Below, piece after piece: positions 36,686-44,937 of a stretch of DNA of 64,000 bases; within the stretch, counting starts at the first letter, position 1, and each line of letters starts with the position of its first letter. The stretch spans positions 1-64,000 of the forward strand of contig JACSSC010000042.1 in assembly GCA_014879445.1 (NCBI GenBank). Reading direction: 5' to 3'. Under the pieces are notes generated by a model that saw nothing but the letters and a program-made list of their open reading frames with translations, was not told where the DNA came from and did not search any database. The DNA is from Candidatus Competibacteraceae bacterium (lineage in GTDB: Bacteria > Bacteroidota > Bacteroidia > CAIKAF01). The position numbers were made by a program, and so were the translations under genes.

Positions 36686-36702
36686 AATTCTACATCTTGT
36701 TA

Positions 36703-36710
36703 CAAAGGTA
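36703..36710 (-). promoter_or_regulatory. -7 box TACCTTTG for the barrel protein gene
   Basis: On the minus strand TACCTTTG fits TAnnTTTG and sits 17 bp before the chosen ATG of the 313-aa barrel gene. Confidence 0.5.
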
Positions 36711-36759
36711 TGAGAAAATACAAGTATCAGCCATTCATACATCCGACAGTTTGACTAAC

Positions 36760-38283
36760 TTATCGGGGCGCAATCACAATTTTTTTCTGTATCACTGGAT
36801 TATTTCCGACTTGCAGAATATAAAGACCTGATGCAAATTCTGTAATATCGATGGTCGTTGTGCCGGATGGATAGGTTGCTACTAATTTTCCTGATGAGTC
36901 AAGTAAGAATAATATATCTTGTTGCGACGAACCGTAATCAATAAATAGGTGTGAATGTGCCGGTAAAGGATAAACATTCATAAATTGATTAGACGAATGA
37001 TAATCTGTAGAAGCAAAGCAGAGCTGTTGCTCAAGCTCAGCAACTAAAAAATCTACACGAGCTTGAATAAATGATTTGAGTCCGGGAATAACGGGTGCCC
37101 CTGGATTCATGGGTACTGATATGTCTTGATGGATGTTGTCTTCAAATTGTTGGTTCGTAAAGAATTTTTTGGTGTCGGATTGAACAGAAGGTCTTATGAC
37201 GTCGGCCAAACTGTCAATTTGGGCAAACAATTTAGTCAAATCAAGCTTATGATGTATTAAGTCGCACATGACTAAGGTATATTCTGATTTATATGTAGTA
37301 TTAGAAAGAAGTTTTTGATTTAGTGGTCTGTTGGAACTGGGCGAAGGAATATAATACATGCTTAGTTGTTCAAGTTGAGGTACGGTCATGCCCATTTGGA
37401 ATCCTCCAAATGCCTCATTTACATCCCATGTTATCCATTCAAATCTATCATGAGAGGCATCGTGGTAAATAAAATAATTGTGCCCACTACCCATATACGA
37501 ATCTAAGTTTACAAAAAGATTATGTGCGGCCCAGGCAGAAAAATAGGTATTGGCATGAAAATGTTGTAGAATGGAATCGTATAATCCTTGGCTAGTTGCA
37601 TTATTTAATGCATTTATGAATGCAACTAAATCACTCCAATCATTTTGGCTCTCATTGGTCTTCAATTCATATTTGGGATAATACAGAGATGGAGAGGGGC
37701 CTAACCATTTTAGATCGCCTTGCGGATCGCCTTTAAATAGATTGCCAGTATCATTCCCAAATCGCAAATCAAGAAATTTTTTATTCACTTCTTCTACCAG
37801 CATATAAAGGCCCCAGTAGGTTCCATTAATATGCACACGGGCGTAAGTGCAGCGAGGAGCTGGAATACCGTTGTTTTGTAAAAAATCAAGAAATACTTTT
37901 TCCCTCATGAATGTAGGATCCTTAAAGCCATTGTTCAGATTAAGTTTCTTTAATCCATCAATTTTTTGTCCGCTGATGTATTCATTCATATCAATCTTAA
38001 ATGATTTTTTATCACTAGGATTGTTGTATGATGAATTTCCTTTGAATTTGATGCCGATTGAATCAAACGGAACACCATTAACTGTCATATGGCAGGGAAT
38101 ATACGTGTCTGTTAAATAATGCTGAGTTAAAGTATCCCAATAATTCGTTTGCCAAAAACTTAATTCAATGTCATGAATAGAAGAGCCGCCAAATAAAACA
38201 TCCCCTTCATTTTGTGCTTTGCCGACTACTGAGAATAGAAAACATAACGAAAAGATTAGAATTCTTACCATGTTATTATTCAT
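36760..38283 (-). CDS. CotH-family protein with T9SS tail
   Basis: 507 aa. Signal peptide (~1-23, ends KAQ). CotH kinase-like domain (~35-400), with FKGNSSYNNPSDKKSFKID, LNLNNGFKDPTFMRE, WGLYMLVEEVNKKF, and WITWDVNEAFGG containing the metal-binding Asp. CotH relatives in spores are atypical protein kinases; exported bacterial relatives may phosphorylate extracellular proteins, but that is not shown here. The final ~75 residues are a T9SS type A sorting domain (NVYPLPAHSHLFI, SGKLVATY, SGLYILQVG). A terminator and leader hairpins sit upstream. Confidence 0.85.
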   Translation of the reverse strand: MNNNMVRILIFSLCFLFSVVGKAQNEGDVLFGGSSIHDIELSFWQTNYWDTLTQHYLTDTYIPCHMTVNGVPFDSIGIKFKGNSSYNNPSDKKSFKIDMNEYISGQKIDGLKKLNLNNGFKDPTFMREKVFLDFLQNNGIPAPRCTYARVHINGTYWGLYMLVEEVNKKFLDLRFGNDTGNLFKGDPQGDLKWLGPSPSLYYPKYELKTNESQNDWSDLVAFINALNNATSQGLYDSILQHFHANTYFSAWAAHNLFVNLDSYMGSGHNYFIYHDASHDRFEWITWDVNEAFGGFQMGMTVPQLEQLSMYYIPSPSSNRPLNQKLLSNTTYKSEYTLVMCDLIHHKLDLTKLFAQIDSLADVIRPSVQSDTKKFFTNQQFEDNIHQDISVPMNPGAPVIPGLKSFIQARVDFLVAELEQQLCFASTDYHSSNQFMNVYPLPAHSHLFIDYGSSQQDILFLLDSSGKLVATYPSGTTTIDITEFASGLYILQVGNNPVIQKKIVIAPR

Positions 38284-38330
38284 AATTGAGTATGAATATA
38301 AGGATAAATATGAAAAAGGAGTAATAGAAT

Positions 38331-38375
38331 GTATAAAAAAGAAAACTGCCAGGGGTTGATTTCGGCCCGGCAGTT
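38331..38375 (-). terminator. Rho-independent terminator or attenuator before cotH
   Basis: On the minus strand, GGCAGTT (38369-38375) pairs with AACTGCC (38344-38350), and CCC/GGG pairs inside. It is followed by TTTTCTTTTTTATA. It ends the ABC1 transcript or acts as a leader attenuator 46 bp before the CotH ATG. Confidence 0.65.
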
Positions 38376-38403
38376 ATTTCTTTGATGATTAGCCCTTTTG
38401 ATC

Positions 38404-38419
38404 GATGTAAAATTACATC
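38404..38419. other. GATGTAA-AA-TTACATC hairpin
   Basis: A 7-bp perfect inverted repeat with a 2-nt loop, 29 bp upstream of the terminator on the minus strand. It could be a leader structure or an operator. Confidence 0.45.
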
Positions 38420-38425
38420 AAGGCC

Positions 38426-38445
38426 TACGAATAGACGCCTTCGTA
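38426..38445. other. TACGAA / TTCGTA inverted repeat
   Basis: TACGAA at 38426-38431 and TTCGTA at 38440-38445, with an 8-bp spacer; a related half-site of the TACGTA array lying 16 bp away. Confidence 0.45.
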
Positions 38446-38460
38446 AATTACCTAATTTTG

Positions 38461-38497
38461 TACGTACAAATACGTAACGCATACGTATTTATACGTA
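38461..38497. repeat. Four TACGTA hexamers at helical-turn spacing
   Basis: TACGTA occurs at 38461, 38471, 38482 and 38492 (spacings 10, 11, 10 bp), each a perfect palindrome on the same DNA face. Lies upstream of cotH and just downstream of the ABC1 kinase gene. Confidence 0.7.
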
Positions 38498-38525
38498 ATT
38501 GAAAAAACTTGATAGGAAACTGAGT

Positions 38526-40181
38526 TTATAGTTTTGTTTTAAATAGCAGACGGAATAGTGCCCAACTGGAAAACACAACAGAAACGCCAAACAGAAATCG
38601 GCCAAACAATGATTCTTCATCAAACACAATCAGAATGGTGGCACAAACAATCATAAAGCCAAGAATCATTACCAGAGATATGCGTTGACTAAAGTCGCGG
38701 GCAGGGCCTGAAAGGGCGGATTTGTCTCTGATATTGATTTCGTGTATCAGCTTGCCCTCTTTAATACGATATAATATTTCATTGATTTCTGATGGGAATT
38801 CGCGAATTAGTTTGCCATAATCTTGTATGGTTTCGAAAAGTTCATTGGCAATTTGTTTAACTGAATATTTTTGTTTTATCAGTTCTTCGGCATAGGGTTT
38901 AATAATAATACTTAGGGAGATATCAGGGTCTAATCGGTTCCCAAATTTCTCAATACTGGCAAGTGTTTTAAGTAGCAGATATATGCTTGATGGGATTTGA
39001 AGTTCGTGTCGGATAACGATTTGTACACATTCGTTTAGGATGATTGAAAAGTTTAGCTTTTCATACGGAACGGGCTCGTATTTGTTAAGCATATCCTGAA
39101 TATTGAATTGAAGGTTCTCGGATTGAGGATAGTATTTTTTTCCACAAAGCAAGATGAGTGATTCAGTAATCATTTTGGCATTTTGAGTGGCCATACCAAG
39201 GGTGAATCCGGCCAAAAAATTCATTTCTTTTGGTTTGAGAATGCCTACCATGCCAAAATCAATCAGTGCGATAACATTTCCTGGTTGAATAAAAATATTC
39301 CCGGCATGTGGATCGCCATGAAAAAAGCCGTGTTTCAAAATCATTTTTAAGATGATATGTGTGCCGTTCTCCGCAATGATTTTAGTGTCCAATCCATTTG
39401 CTTTCAACTCGTCGGTTTGGTCTGGATTGACTCCTTCAAGATATTCCAGCACCAAGAGGCGTTTGGTGGTCAGCTCCATATACACTTTTGGAATCCGGCA
39501 ACGCGGATAATCTCTAAACATGTCATAAAACCGTTGGGCGTTAGATGCTTCTGAAAAATAGTCCATTTCAGACATGATGATTTGGCCGAACTCTTCCACA
39601 AACCCCTCTATATCAATAGCGGCCAATCCAGGATAGGCCTTTACTAATTTACGAGCTATGTAGCGCATCAGATAAAGGTCGGATTTGATTTTGGTTTCGA
39701 TATTTGGTCTTTGAATTTTTATAATAACTTCTTGCCCGCCTTTGAGGGTTGCTTTATATACCTGTCCGATTGAGGCCGATCCAATACAAATGGGGTCAAA
39801 ATGTTCAAAATAATTACTTACCGGACCTCGGAGTTCTTTTTCTATTAGCCCGATGGCAATTTCGTCGCTTAGGGGTTGGGCCTTACTTTGCAATTTCTTA
39901 AATTCCTGACGCAACGGTTCATTTATCATGTCAGGCCTATCAGCCAATATCTGACCGAACTTAACAAAAGTTGGACCTAGATCTTCAAGAATTATGCGGA
40001 TTCGTTCGGGTGTGCTGCGCATTACGCCTTGATGAAAATACTTAGCCGGAACAAACCTTCGCAGCCATCGTTTACCACCCATCCATTCTATCAATCCATT
40101 TTTGATTAATATGGATATGATTTGCAGCGCTCTGATTATTTGCAAATAATACAACCGATATTCCCAAATGCGCCAAATCAT
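38526..40181 (-). CDS. ABC1/UbiB-family atypical kinase
   Basis: 551 aa. The family KxGQ motif is KFGQILADRPD, and the A-rich nucleotide loop is GSASIGQVYKA; further motifs are IKIQRPN (the conserved K), GFFHGDPHAGNIFI (catalytic loop) and ALIDFGMVGIL (metal Asp). Two transmembrane helices lie near residues 500-545. The family supports isoprenoid-quinone synthesis (ubiquinone in Proteobacteria; menaquinone would be the Bacteroidota quinone), but the precise role is unknown here. The start codon overlaps the upstream 101-aa gene by 4 bp (ATGA). Confidence 0.9.
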   Translation of the reverse strand: MIWRIWEYRLYYLQIIRALQIISILIKNGLIEWMGGKRWLRRFVPAKYFHQGVMRSTPERIRIILEDLGPTFVKFGQILADRPDMINEPLRQEFKKLQSKAQPLSDEIAIGLIEKELRGPVSNYFEHFDPICIGSASIGQVYKATLKGGQEVIIKIQRPNIETKIKSDLYLMRYIARKLVKAYPGLAAIDIEGFVEEFGQIIMSEMDYFSEASNAQRFYDMFRDYPRCRIPKVYMELTTKRLLVLEYLEGVNPDQTDELKANGLDTKIIAENGTHIILKMILKHGFFHGDPHAGNIFIQPGNVIALIDFGMVGILKPKEMNFLAGFTLGMATQNAKMITESLILLCGKKYYPQSENLQFNIQDMLNKYEPVPYEKLNFSIILNECVQIVIRHELQIPSSIYLLLKTLASIEKFGNRLDPDISLSIIIKPYAEELIKQKYSVKQIANELFETIQDYGKLIREFPSEINEILYRIKEGKLIHEINIRDKSALSGPARDFSQRISLVMILGFMIVCATILIVFDEESLFGRFLFGVSVVFSSWALFRLLFKTKL

Positions 40182-40483
40182 GAGGTAGCGTTATTTTTTT
40201 TTATTTCTGCGGTCAGTTTTTCTATGGCTTCTTTTAGTGAGTCAATATCTTTTTTGGTTGGAATCTGCTGATTAGAGAGGGCGCCACTAATTACTTCTTT
40301 CATGTCCATTCGATGTTTCATATCTTCTAAATATTGAAACAATTTCTGCGCTACTGATTCCATCATGACTGGGTCGTTGCGGTATTGTTCCAAAAAACTG
40401 GAAACTTCTTTTACAAAAATCTCCCGATCCATTAAACTGAGTGTTAGCCCAAACTGAATCAAGTGTTGGAATATGCCCGACAT
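40178..40483 (-). CDS. Small coiled-coil protein coupled to the ABC1 kinase
   Basis: 101 aa from the ATG at 40481-40483 (MSGIFQHLIQF). Hydrophobic/amphipathic N-terminus, then a helix with charged coiled-coil repeats; the size and composition resemble phasin-family or polyhydroxyalkanoate-granule regulators often paired with ABC1 kinases. No catalytic residues are visible. Its stop overlaps the kinase start by 4 bp, which suggests stoichiometric co-translation and a physical link between the two products. Confidence 0.6.
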   Translation of the reverse strand: MSGIFQHLIQFGLTLSLMDREIFVKEVSSFLEQYRNDPVMMESVAQKLFQYLEDMKHRMDMKEVISGALSNQQIPTKKDIDSLKEAIEKLTAEIKKNNATS

Positions 40484-40583
40484 AGAAAATATTTTTCTCA
40501 AAAATAAGTACTTTATTCCAATTCAACTTGATTTTGCTTCATACGAGGGGGTTGAAGTGATAAATTGTGGAAAAGATAATTTT

Positions 40584-40614
40584 TTTGGATTGAATGAAAA
40601 AATGCCTAAATTTG
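40584..40614 (+). promoter_or_regulatory. Consensus Bacteroidota promoter for tRNA-Asp
   Basis: TTTG at 40584-40587, a 19-bp spacer, and TAAATTTG at 40607-40614, a perfect match to TTTG-N19-TAnnTTTG. The transcription start should fall ~12 bp before the tRNA. Confidence 0.75.
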
Positions 40615-40631
40615 CCGACCTCATTAGAGAT

Positions 40632-40705
40632 GGTCTGGTAGTTCAGCTGGTTAGAATACGTGCCTGTCACGCACGGGGTCGCGGGTTCGAGTCCCGTCCA
40701 GACCG
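40632..40705 (+). tRNA. tRNA-Asp (GTC)
   Basis: 74 nt, complete cloverleaf: acceptor stem GGTCTGG / CCAGACC, D arm with TTCAGCTGG, anticodon loop CTGTCAC (anticodon GTC), variable GGGTC, T arm with TTCGAGT, discriminator G. The CCA tail is not encoded. Isolated, not in a tRNA cluster. Confidence 0.97.
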
Positions 40706-40718
40706 CAAGGTTAGTCCT

Positions 40719-40761
40719 TAATACGGGCATGTAAGTTTTACTTATATGCCCGTATTTTTTT
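40719..40761 (+). terminator. Strong terminator after tRNA-Asp
   Basis: AATACGGGCAT (40720-40730) pairs with ATGCCCGTATT (40746-40756), extended inward to a ~16-bp stem with a 5-nt loop, followed by T7. It lies 14 bp past the tRNA. Confidence 0.88.
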
Positions 40762-40845
40762 ACTCATCATAGCCGTTCTGGAGTTATATTGACTAGGTTA
40801 TTGGGATGTTTTATTCATCAGAACCGTTAAAAGGATTGCGTCGAA

Positions 40846-43152
40846 CTATTTAAGCAAGAGTGTTTCCAATCGTTTGATAGATTGTTGAATAACTGGGTGA
40901 TGAATGGCTTCCATAATTTGTATCTTTTCTTGCGTGGTTAGGTGCAAACTCATTGAGATTTCTTTGCCGGTAATTACTTCACCTAAGCGATAATCTACAA
41001 CATCAATAGGCACGGATAGCCATGCACTGGCAAACTGAATCAGCTGATCATTTTCCTGCAAATGAATTTTAGTAATGTTATTTAATAATCCACCTAAGGG
41101 TGATAACAGATTTTCGGCTAAACTACGAACATAATGCGTATTGTATTTGGGCCTTCTGCTGTCATGTGTTCGAATAATAATGACGCCTCCGGTATGCTCA
41201 TTAATCCACTCTTTGAGATGAAACAGGTATGATATTGTTGTTCGTGTGCCATAGTTGTCGCGTAATCCGGCATCCATCACTTCAAGAGATGGACGAGTGG
41301 GCAGAGATACCGTAGGTAATATAAATGGGAATGTGGCATTCATTCGAATAGCGGATGTAAACCGTAAATTGGAAGCATGATTATCTTTAAACAACCTATT
41401 GAATTCAATATTCTCCAATATTGGATTGTTTGTATTCCCTGGTTCTGGTGCATTATAACTCATGAACGACATGGGGAGCGGAGAGATGAGCAGGCGCTTG
41501 CCATCGTTGATAATGGCAGGTGAAAAGATCATGAGAGGTATCAAGGCATTTTCTTCATAAGCATAATAATCAGACATCCGTTTGTCCAGTACATAGTCAG
41601 TGTTTTCATTAAGTTGCCTTTCAAATGCATATCCACGGTCTTTAGGATACCGATAGGTACCTTCGGTAAATGATTGAATTCGAATAAAAAAATCATTTAG
41701 AGCTATACTGGCAGCAATCGGATTCAGCAAATCAGTACTAATTTTATTCGCCAATGAATCGTCGTACATATCATCAATGATATGAAGTTGTTTCATCAAG
41801 TATAATTCTCTCAGATAGCTTGCTCCAATCATTCCTCCCGATGAGCCCGTAATCATATAAGTATGTTTAAGGAGTTCGCCTTTCAGCGCTTTATCAGTTT
41901 GCTGAATGGAATAAAATGTCCATAGTGCCGATTTTAGTCCACCTCCACTGCAATTAATAAATACGATGGGGGGCTTTTTATATTTTCGAGTTGTTTGTGT
42001 TTTTTCTTTCCATTTGCTTAGTATGTTTTTATGAAACAATTTATCTTTTTCAAATGGGTTTTCTTCCATTAGTTGTTTTTGTATCGTATCAGGATTGTAG
42101 ATAACGGGATTGGCATAGTTGATTCCATAGGCAAAGTTTGTAATGTTTAGAGCAGGGTATCTTGAGAAATAGTTTACGGTAAGGAAAGTTAGTATAAAAA
42201 CCACAAGAGACCACCGGCGAAGGATAAAGTGCATGGCGCCGGCCAACATCAATAACATGGTAGAAAGTAGTAGAATGCTCGCTCCTGCAGGTATTTTAAA
42301 CATTGGCACTTCGCGAAACAGGCCCAAAATCAACAATGAAACAAAAACAAATATTTCGAAGATAGTTGCATTGATATGATTCTTTTGAAAAACTTTCATC
42401 AGTTTAGATCTCTCATAATGGTCAGAACTCCTGCTTCGTCTAATCTTGAAAGGGTTGATGAGGTATGTTTCTACCGTCCATTCATCTGCATTACGTTCGC
42501 GTTGTTGGATATTGCGTAGATTGATTTTTTCAACCAAACCAATCCGTATGGGTTTAATTTTTCTTTTCTGAGAGCCATCGGCTTCGTGCATTTCGGGATG
42601 CATGCCAAATACAGTGATATAATCGCGGTTGAAAGAGAGAAAATATCCTAGAGATATGAGCATGAACAAGGTCATTCCGCCTAAAAAGGAGCCCATGAAG
42701 AAGTAAATGGTTGTCCATGGAACAAATTCGCTGAATCGTAAAAATAGAATGGTTTGATAAAGGTAAATGATCGTAAATACACCTGGAATGATGAAATTAT
42801 TCAGTGTATATTTCATAAAAGGTCTTGATAATGTGGCCAAAAATGGAAAGCGATGGCTATTGATGATAAAGCTGGAAATATTGTATGCCATGATAAATCC
42901 ACCCCATGCAAATCCTATAATGGCATAACTCCATATACTGACATCTCCCAGATATTCTGGATATAAAAATAGATATGGCATGCCATAATCGGCTCCAATG
43001 CGTTGGGTAATATATCCGGCAATGAGTAGCCAAAATAGCAGCAGTCCTTGATTACGCTGTAAGTGAAGAAAAAATAGCTGAAAGGGAAAAAAATATATTA
43101 TGCCCCTTAAAACAGGGTGCTTCATCCATTTTTTCCATTTCTTCACAACCAT
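40846..43152 (-). CDS. Membrane-bound patatin-like phospholipase
   Basis: 768 aa. About eight transmembrane helices lie at residues ~12-175 and ~265-330, then a cytoplasmic or periplasmic patatin domain (~395-690). Catalytic elements: oxyanion SGGGLKSA (~402), nucleophile Ser438 in GSSGG, and the Asp of VMDAGLRDNYG. So it is likely a Ser-Asp dyad lipid acyl hydrolase tethered to the membrane. The long polytopic N-terminus is not a usual part of patatins and may be a transport or anchoring domain. A ~140-bp gap separates it from tRNA-Asp; it is convergent with it. Confidence 0.8.
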   Translation of the reverse strand: MVVKKWKKWMKHPVLRGIIYFFPFQLFFLHLQRNQGLLLFWLLIAGYITQRIGADYGMPYLFLYPEYLGDVSIWSYAIIGFAWGGFIMAYNISSFIINSHRFPFLATLSRPFMKYTLNNFIIPGVFTIIYLYQTILFLRFSEFVPWTTIYFFMGSFLGGMTLFMLISLGYFLSFNRDYITVFGMHPEMHEADGSQKRKIKPIRIGLVEKINLRNIQQRERNADEWTVETYLINPFKIRRSRSSDHYERSKLMKVFQKNHINATIFEIFVFVSLLILGLFREVPMFKIPAGASILLLSTMLLMLAGAMHFILRRWSLVVFILTFLTVNYFSRYPALNITNFAYGINYANPVIYNPDTIQKQLMEENPFEKDKLFHKNILSKWKEKTQTTRKYKKPPIVFINCSGGGLKSALWTFYSIQQTDKALKGELLKHTYMITGSSGGMIGASYLRELYLMKQLHIIDDMYDDSLANKISTDLLNPIAASIALNDFFIRIQSFTEGTYRYPKDRGYAFERQLNENTDYVLDKRMSDYYAYEENALIPLMIFSPAIINDGKRLLISPLPMSFMSYNAPEPGNTNNPILENIEFNRLFKDNHASNLRFTSAIRMNATFPFILPTVSLPTRPSLEVMDAGLRDNYGTRTTISYLFHLKEWINEHTGGVIIIRTHDSRRPKYNTHYVRSLAENLLSPLGGLLNNITKIHLQENDQLIQFASAWLSVPIDVVDYRLGEVITGKEISMSLHLTTQEKIQIMEAIHHPVIQQSIKRLETLLLK

Positions 43153-43194
43153 TTAATTTGTGCTGTGAAAGATAAAAAAGAAATTTGAGAATTC

Positions 43195-44874
43195 CTAAGA
43201 TAAAATTTTTGATTCAGCTAATGCTAACAGTTCATGGGTTTGAATATCCATTTTCGTTACCAACAGTTTGGCCTTATCCAGTATTTGATTAACATAATCT
43301 TTATCGTGTAAAGAGCCGGCATTGATTTTGACATTTAGATAAGCTCCTCGCATGGCGGCCTGTAAACACAAAACTCCTACAGCACCATCTGATACCGAAC
43401 TTGGTAATCCTTTTTGTATCATTGCCTCGGCAATGGGTAAGGCCTCATACACGGTTTGCATGACCTGAAATGGAATCTCAGTAGCATATTTTGTGGCATG
43501 TTGAATGGCCTGTTTGCGAAACTCTTTTTCTTCTGCGGTTTCGTTTGGCATACGAAAGGCCTCAAGGATCTGATTAAAAGCGTTCGTATCTTCATCAACC
43601 AAATACAAGAGTTGAGATTTTAATGCTTGTCCTTTTGTAGCCCATCTGGAGAAATATTCCCATTGATCATCCCAGCCACGCTTATGCGAAGATAAATTGG
43701 CAACCATAGTTGCCAGCGATACGCCTAATGCCCCTACAACAGCAGACACAGAACCTCCGCCTGGTGCAGGAGATTCGGCAGATGTGAGGTTACAAAACGC
43801 TTCAACAGATAAAGTTATCAGATTTGATCCATCCCCTTCATCCAACATATATTCAATGATTTTCTTCTTTGGGTCAAATGGTTTTAAATCATCCAGCCCT
43901 AACGATCTGACTGCAATTTTAATAAGTTCGGCATCAGAAACGCCAATTGAACGCTGTTGCTTTTCCAAAAAATATCTTCCCGCATCCAGCATACATTGCA
44001 ATGGTACTAAGCCCACTAGTTCGGAACCTGTTACACGAATTCCTCGTATTCGCGCTTTTTCACAAACCTCGTCAAATGCTTGATGCACGGATGTTACAGT
44101 AATATCTGTTAAATTCATGGATATCTGTGCAATGCCATATTCTTCGATATACCAACCTATAGCTTTAACGGCTTTTAGTGTACCCGGAATCCGTATGGGG
44201 TTATTATCCTCATCGAGGATGGTTTTTCCCTTCTCGTCTGTTTTTACTCGTCCGGCTTCTCTTACATCAAAAGCTATGGCATTGGCTCTACGGGTGCTGG
44301 TTGTATTGAGATTGATATTGTAAGCTATCAAAAAATTCCGTGCACCAATGGCTATTGCACCAAAACGTGGATTAAAATCAGTAGGCCCAAAATCAGGTTT
44401 CCATTCAGGAGTGATTATTTTTTTTTCTAAACCCTCGTATTCTCCGGATCTTACATCTGCTAAATTTTTTCGTGACGGAGAACTGGCAGCCATTTCGTAA
44501 TAATAGCCACTAATACCCAATTCTTCTCCTACTCTTTTCCCCAATTTATGCGCCCATTGCACCACTTCTTCCATGCTGATATTGCGAATTGGAATGAGCG
44601 GACAAACATCTGTAGCGCCCATGCGCGGATGCTCACCTTTGTGTTTGCGCATATCAATTAGTTCAGAAGCCGTTTGTATGGCTCTGAATGCTGCTTCTAT
44701 AACGGGTTCTGGCTCTCCAACAAATGTAAATACAGTACGGTTCGTTGCTCGCCCTGGATCAATGTCTAAAAGTTTTACGCCTTCTACCGAACGAATGGCG
44801 TCTGAAATCTTTTCTAATATCTGTTGATCTCTTCCCTCTGAAAAGTTTGGAACGCACTCGATAAGCTGTTTCAT
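43195..44874 (-). CDS. ftcD: Formiminotransferase-cyclodeaminase
   Basis: Bifunctional: transfers the formimino group from formiminoglutamate to tetrahydrofolate, then deaminates it to methenyl-THF, joining histidine breakdown to folate. 559 aa. The N-terminal FT domain begins CVPNFSEGRD, with RKHKGEHPRMGATDVCP; the C-terminal cyclodeaminase (~345-555) has SAESPAPGGGSVSAV. The frame opens at TTG 44895, but the family starts MKQLIECVPN at the ATG 44872-44874, which also falls after the promoter box. No hut genes are nearby. Confidence 0.9.
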   Translation of the reverse strand: MKQLIECVPNFSEGRDQQILEKISDAIRSVEGVKLLDIDPGRATNRTVFTFVGEPEPVIEAAFRAIQTASELIDMRKHKGEHPRMGATDVCPLIPIRNISMEEVVQWAHKLGKRVGEELGISGYYYEMAASSPSRKNLADVRSGEYEGLEKKIITPEWKPDFGPTDFNPRFGAIAIGARNFLIAYNINLNTTSTRRANAIAFDVREAGRVKTDEKGKTILDEDNNPIRIPGTLKAVKAIGWYIEEYGIAQISMNLTDITVTSVHQAFDEVCEKARIRGIRVTGSELVGLVPLQCMLDAGRYFLEKQQRSIGVSDAELIKIAVRSLGLDDLKPFDPKKKIIEYMLDEGDGSNLITLSVEAFCNLTSAESPAPGGGSVSAVVGALGVSLATMVANLSSHKRGWDDQWEYFSRWATKGQALKSQLLYLVDEDTNAFNQILEAFRMPNETAEEKEFRKQAIQHATKYATEIPFQVMQTVYEALPIAEAMIQKGLPSSVSDGAVGVLCLQAAMRGAYLNVKINAGSLHDKDYVNQILDKAKLLVTKMDIQTHELLALAESKILS

Positions 44875-44892
44875 GCAAAAATGAATTTGTAA

Positions 44893-44900
44893 CAAAAGTA
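44893..44900 (-). promoter_or_regulatory. -7 box TACTTTTG for ftcD
   Basis: On the minus strand TACTTTTG fits TAnnTTTG and ends 18 bp before the ftcD ATG, which argues against the upstream TTG start. Confidence 0.55.
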
Positions 44901-44937
44901 AATTTATTTATCTTCATACTTGTTATTAAATAATACT

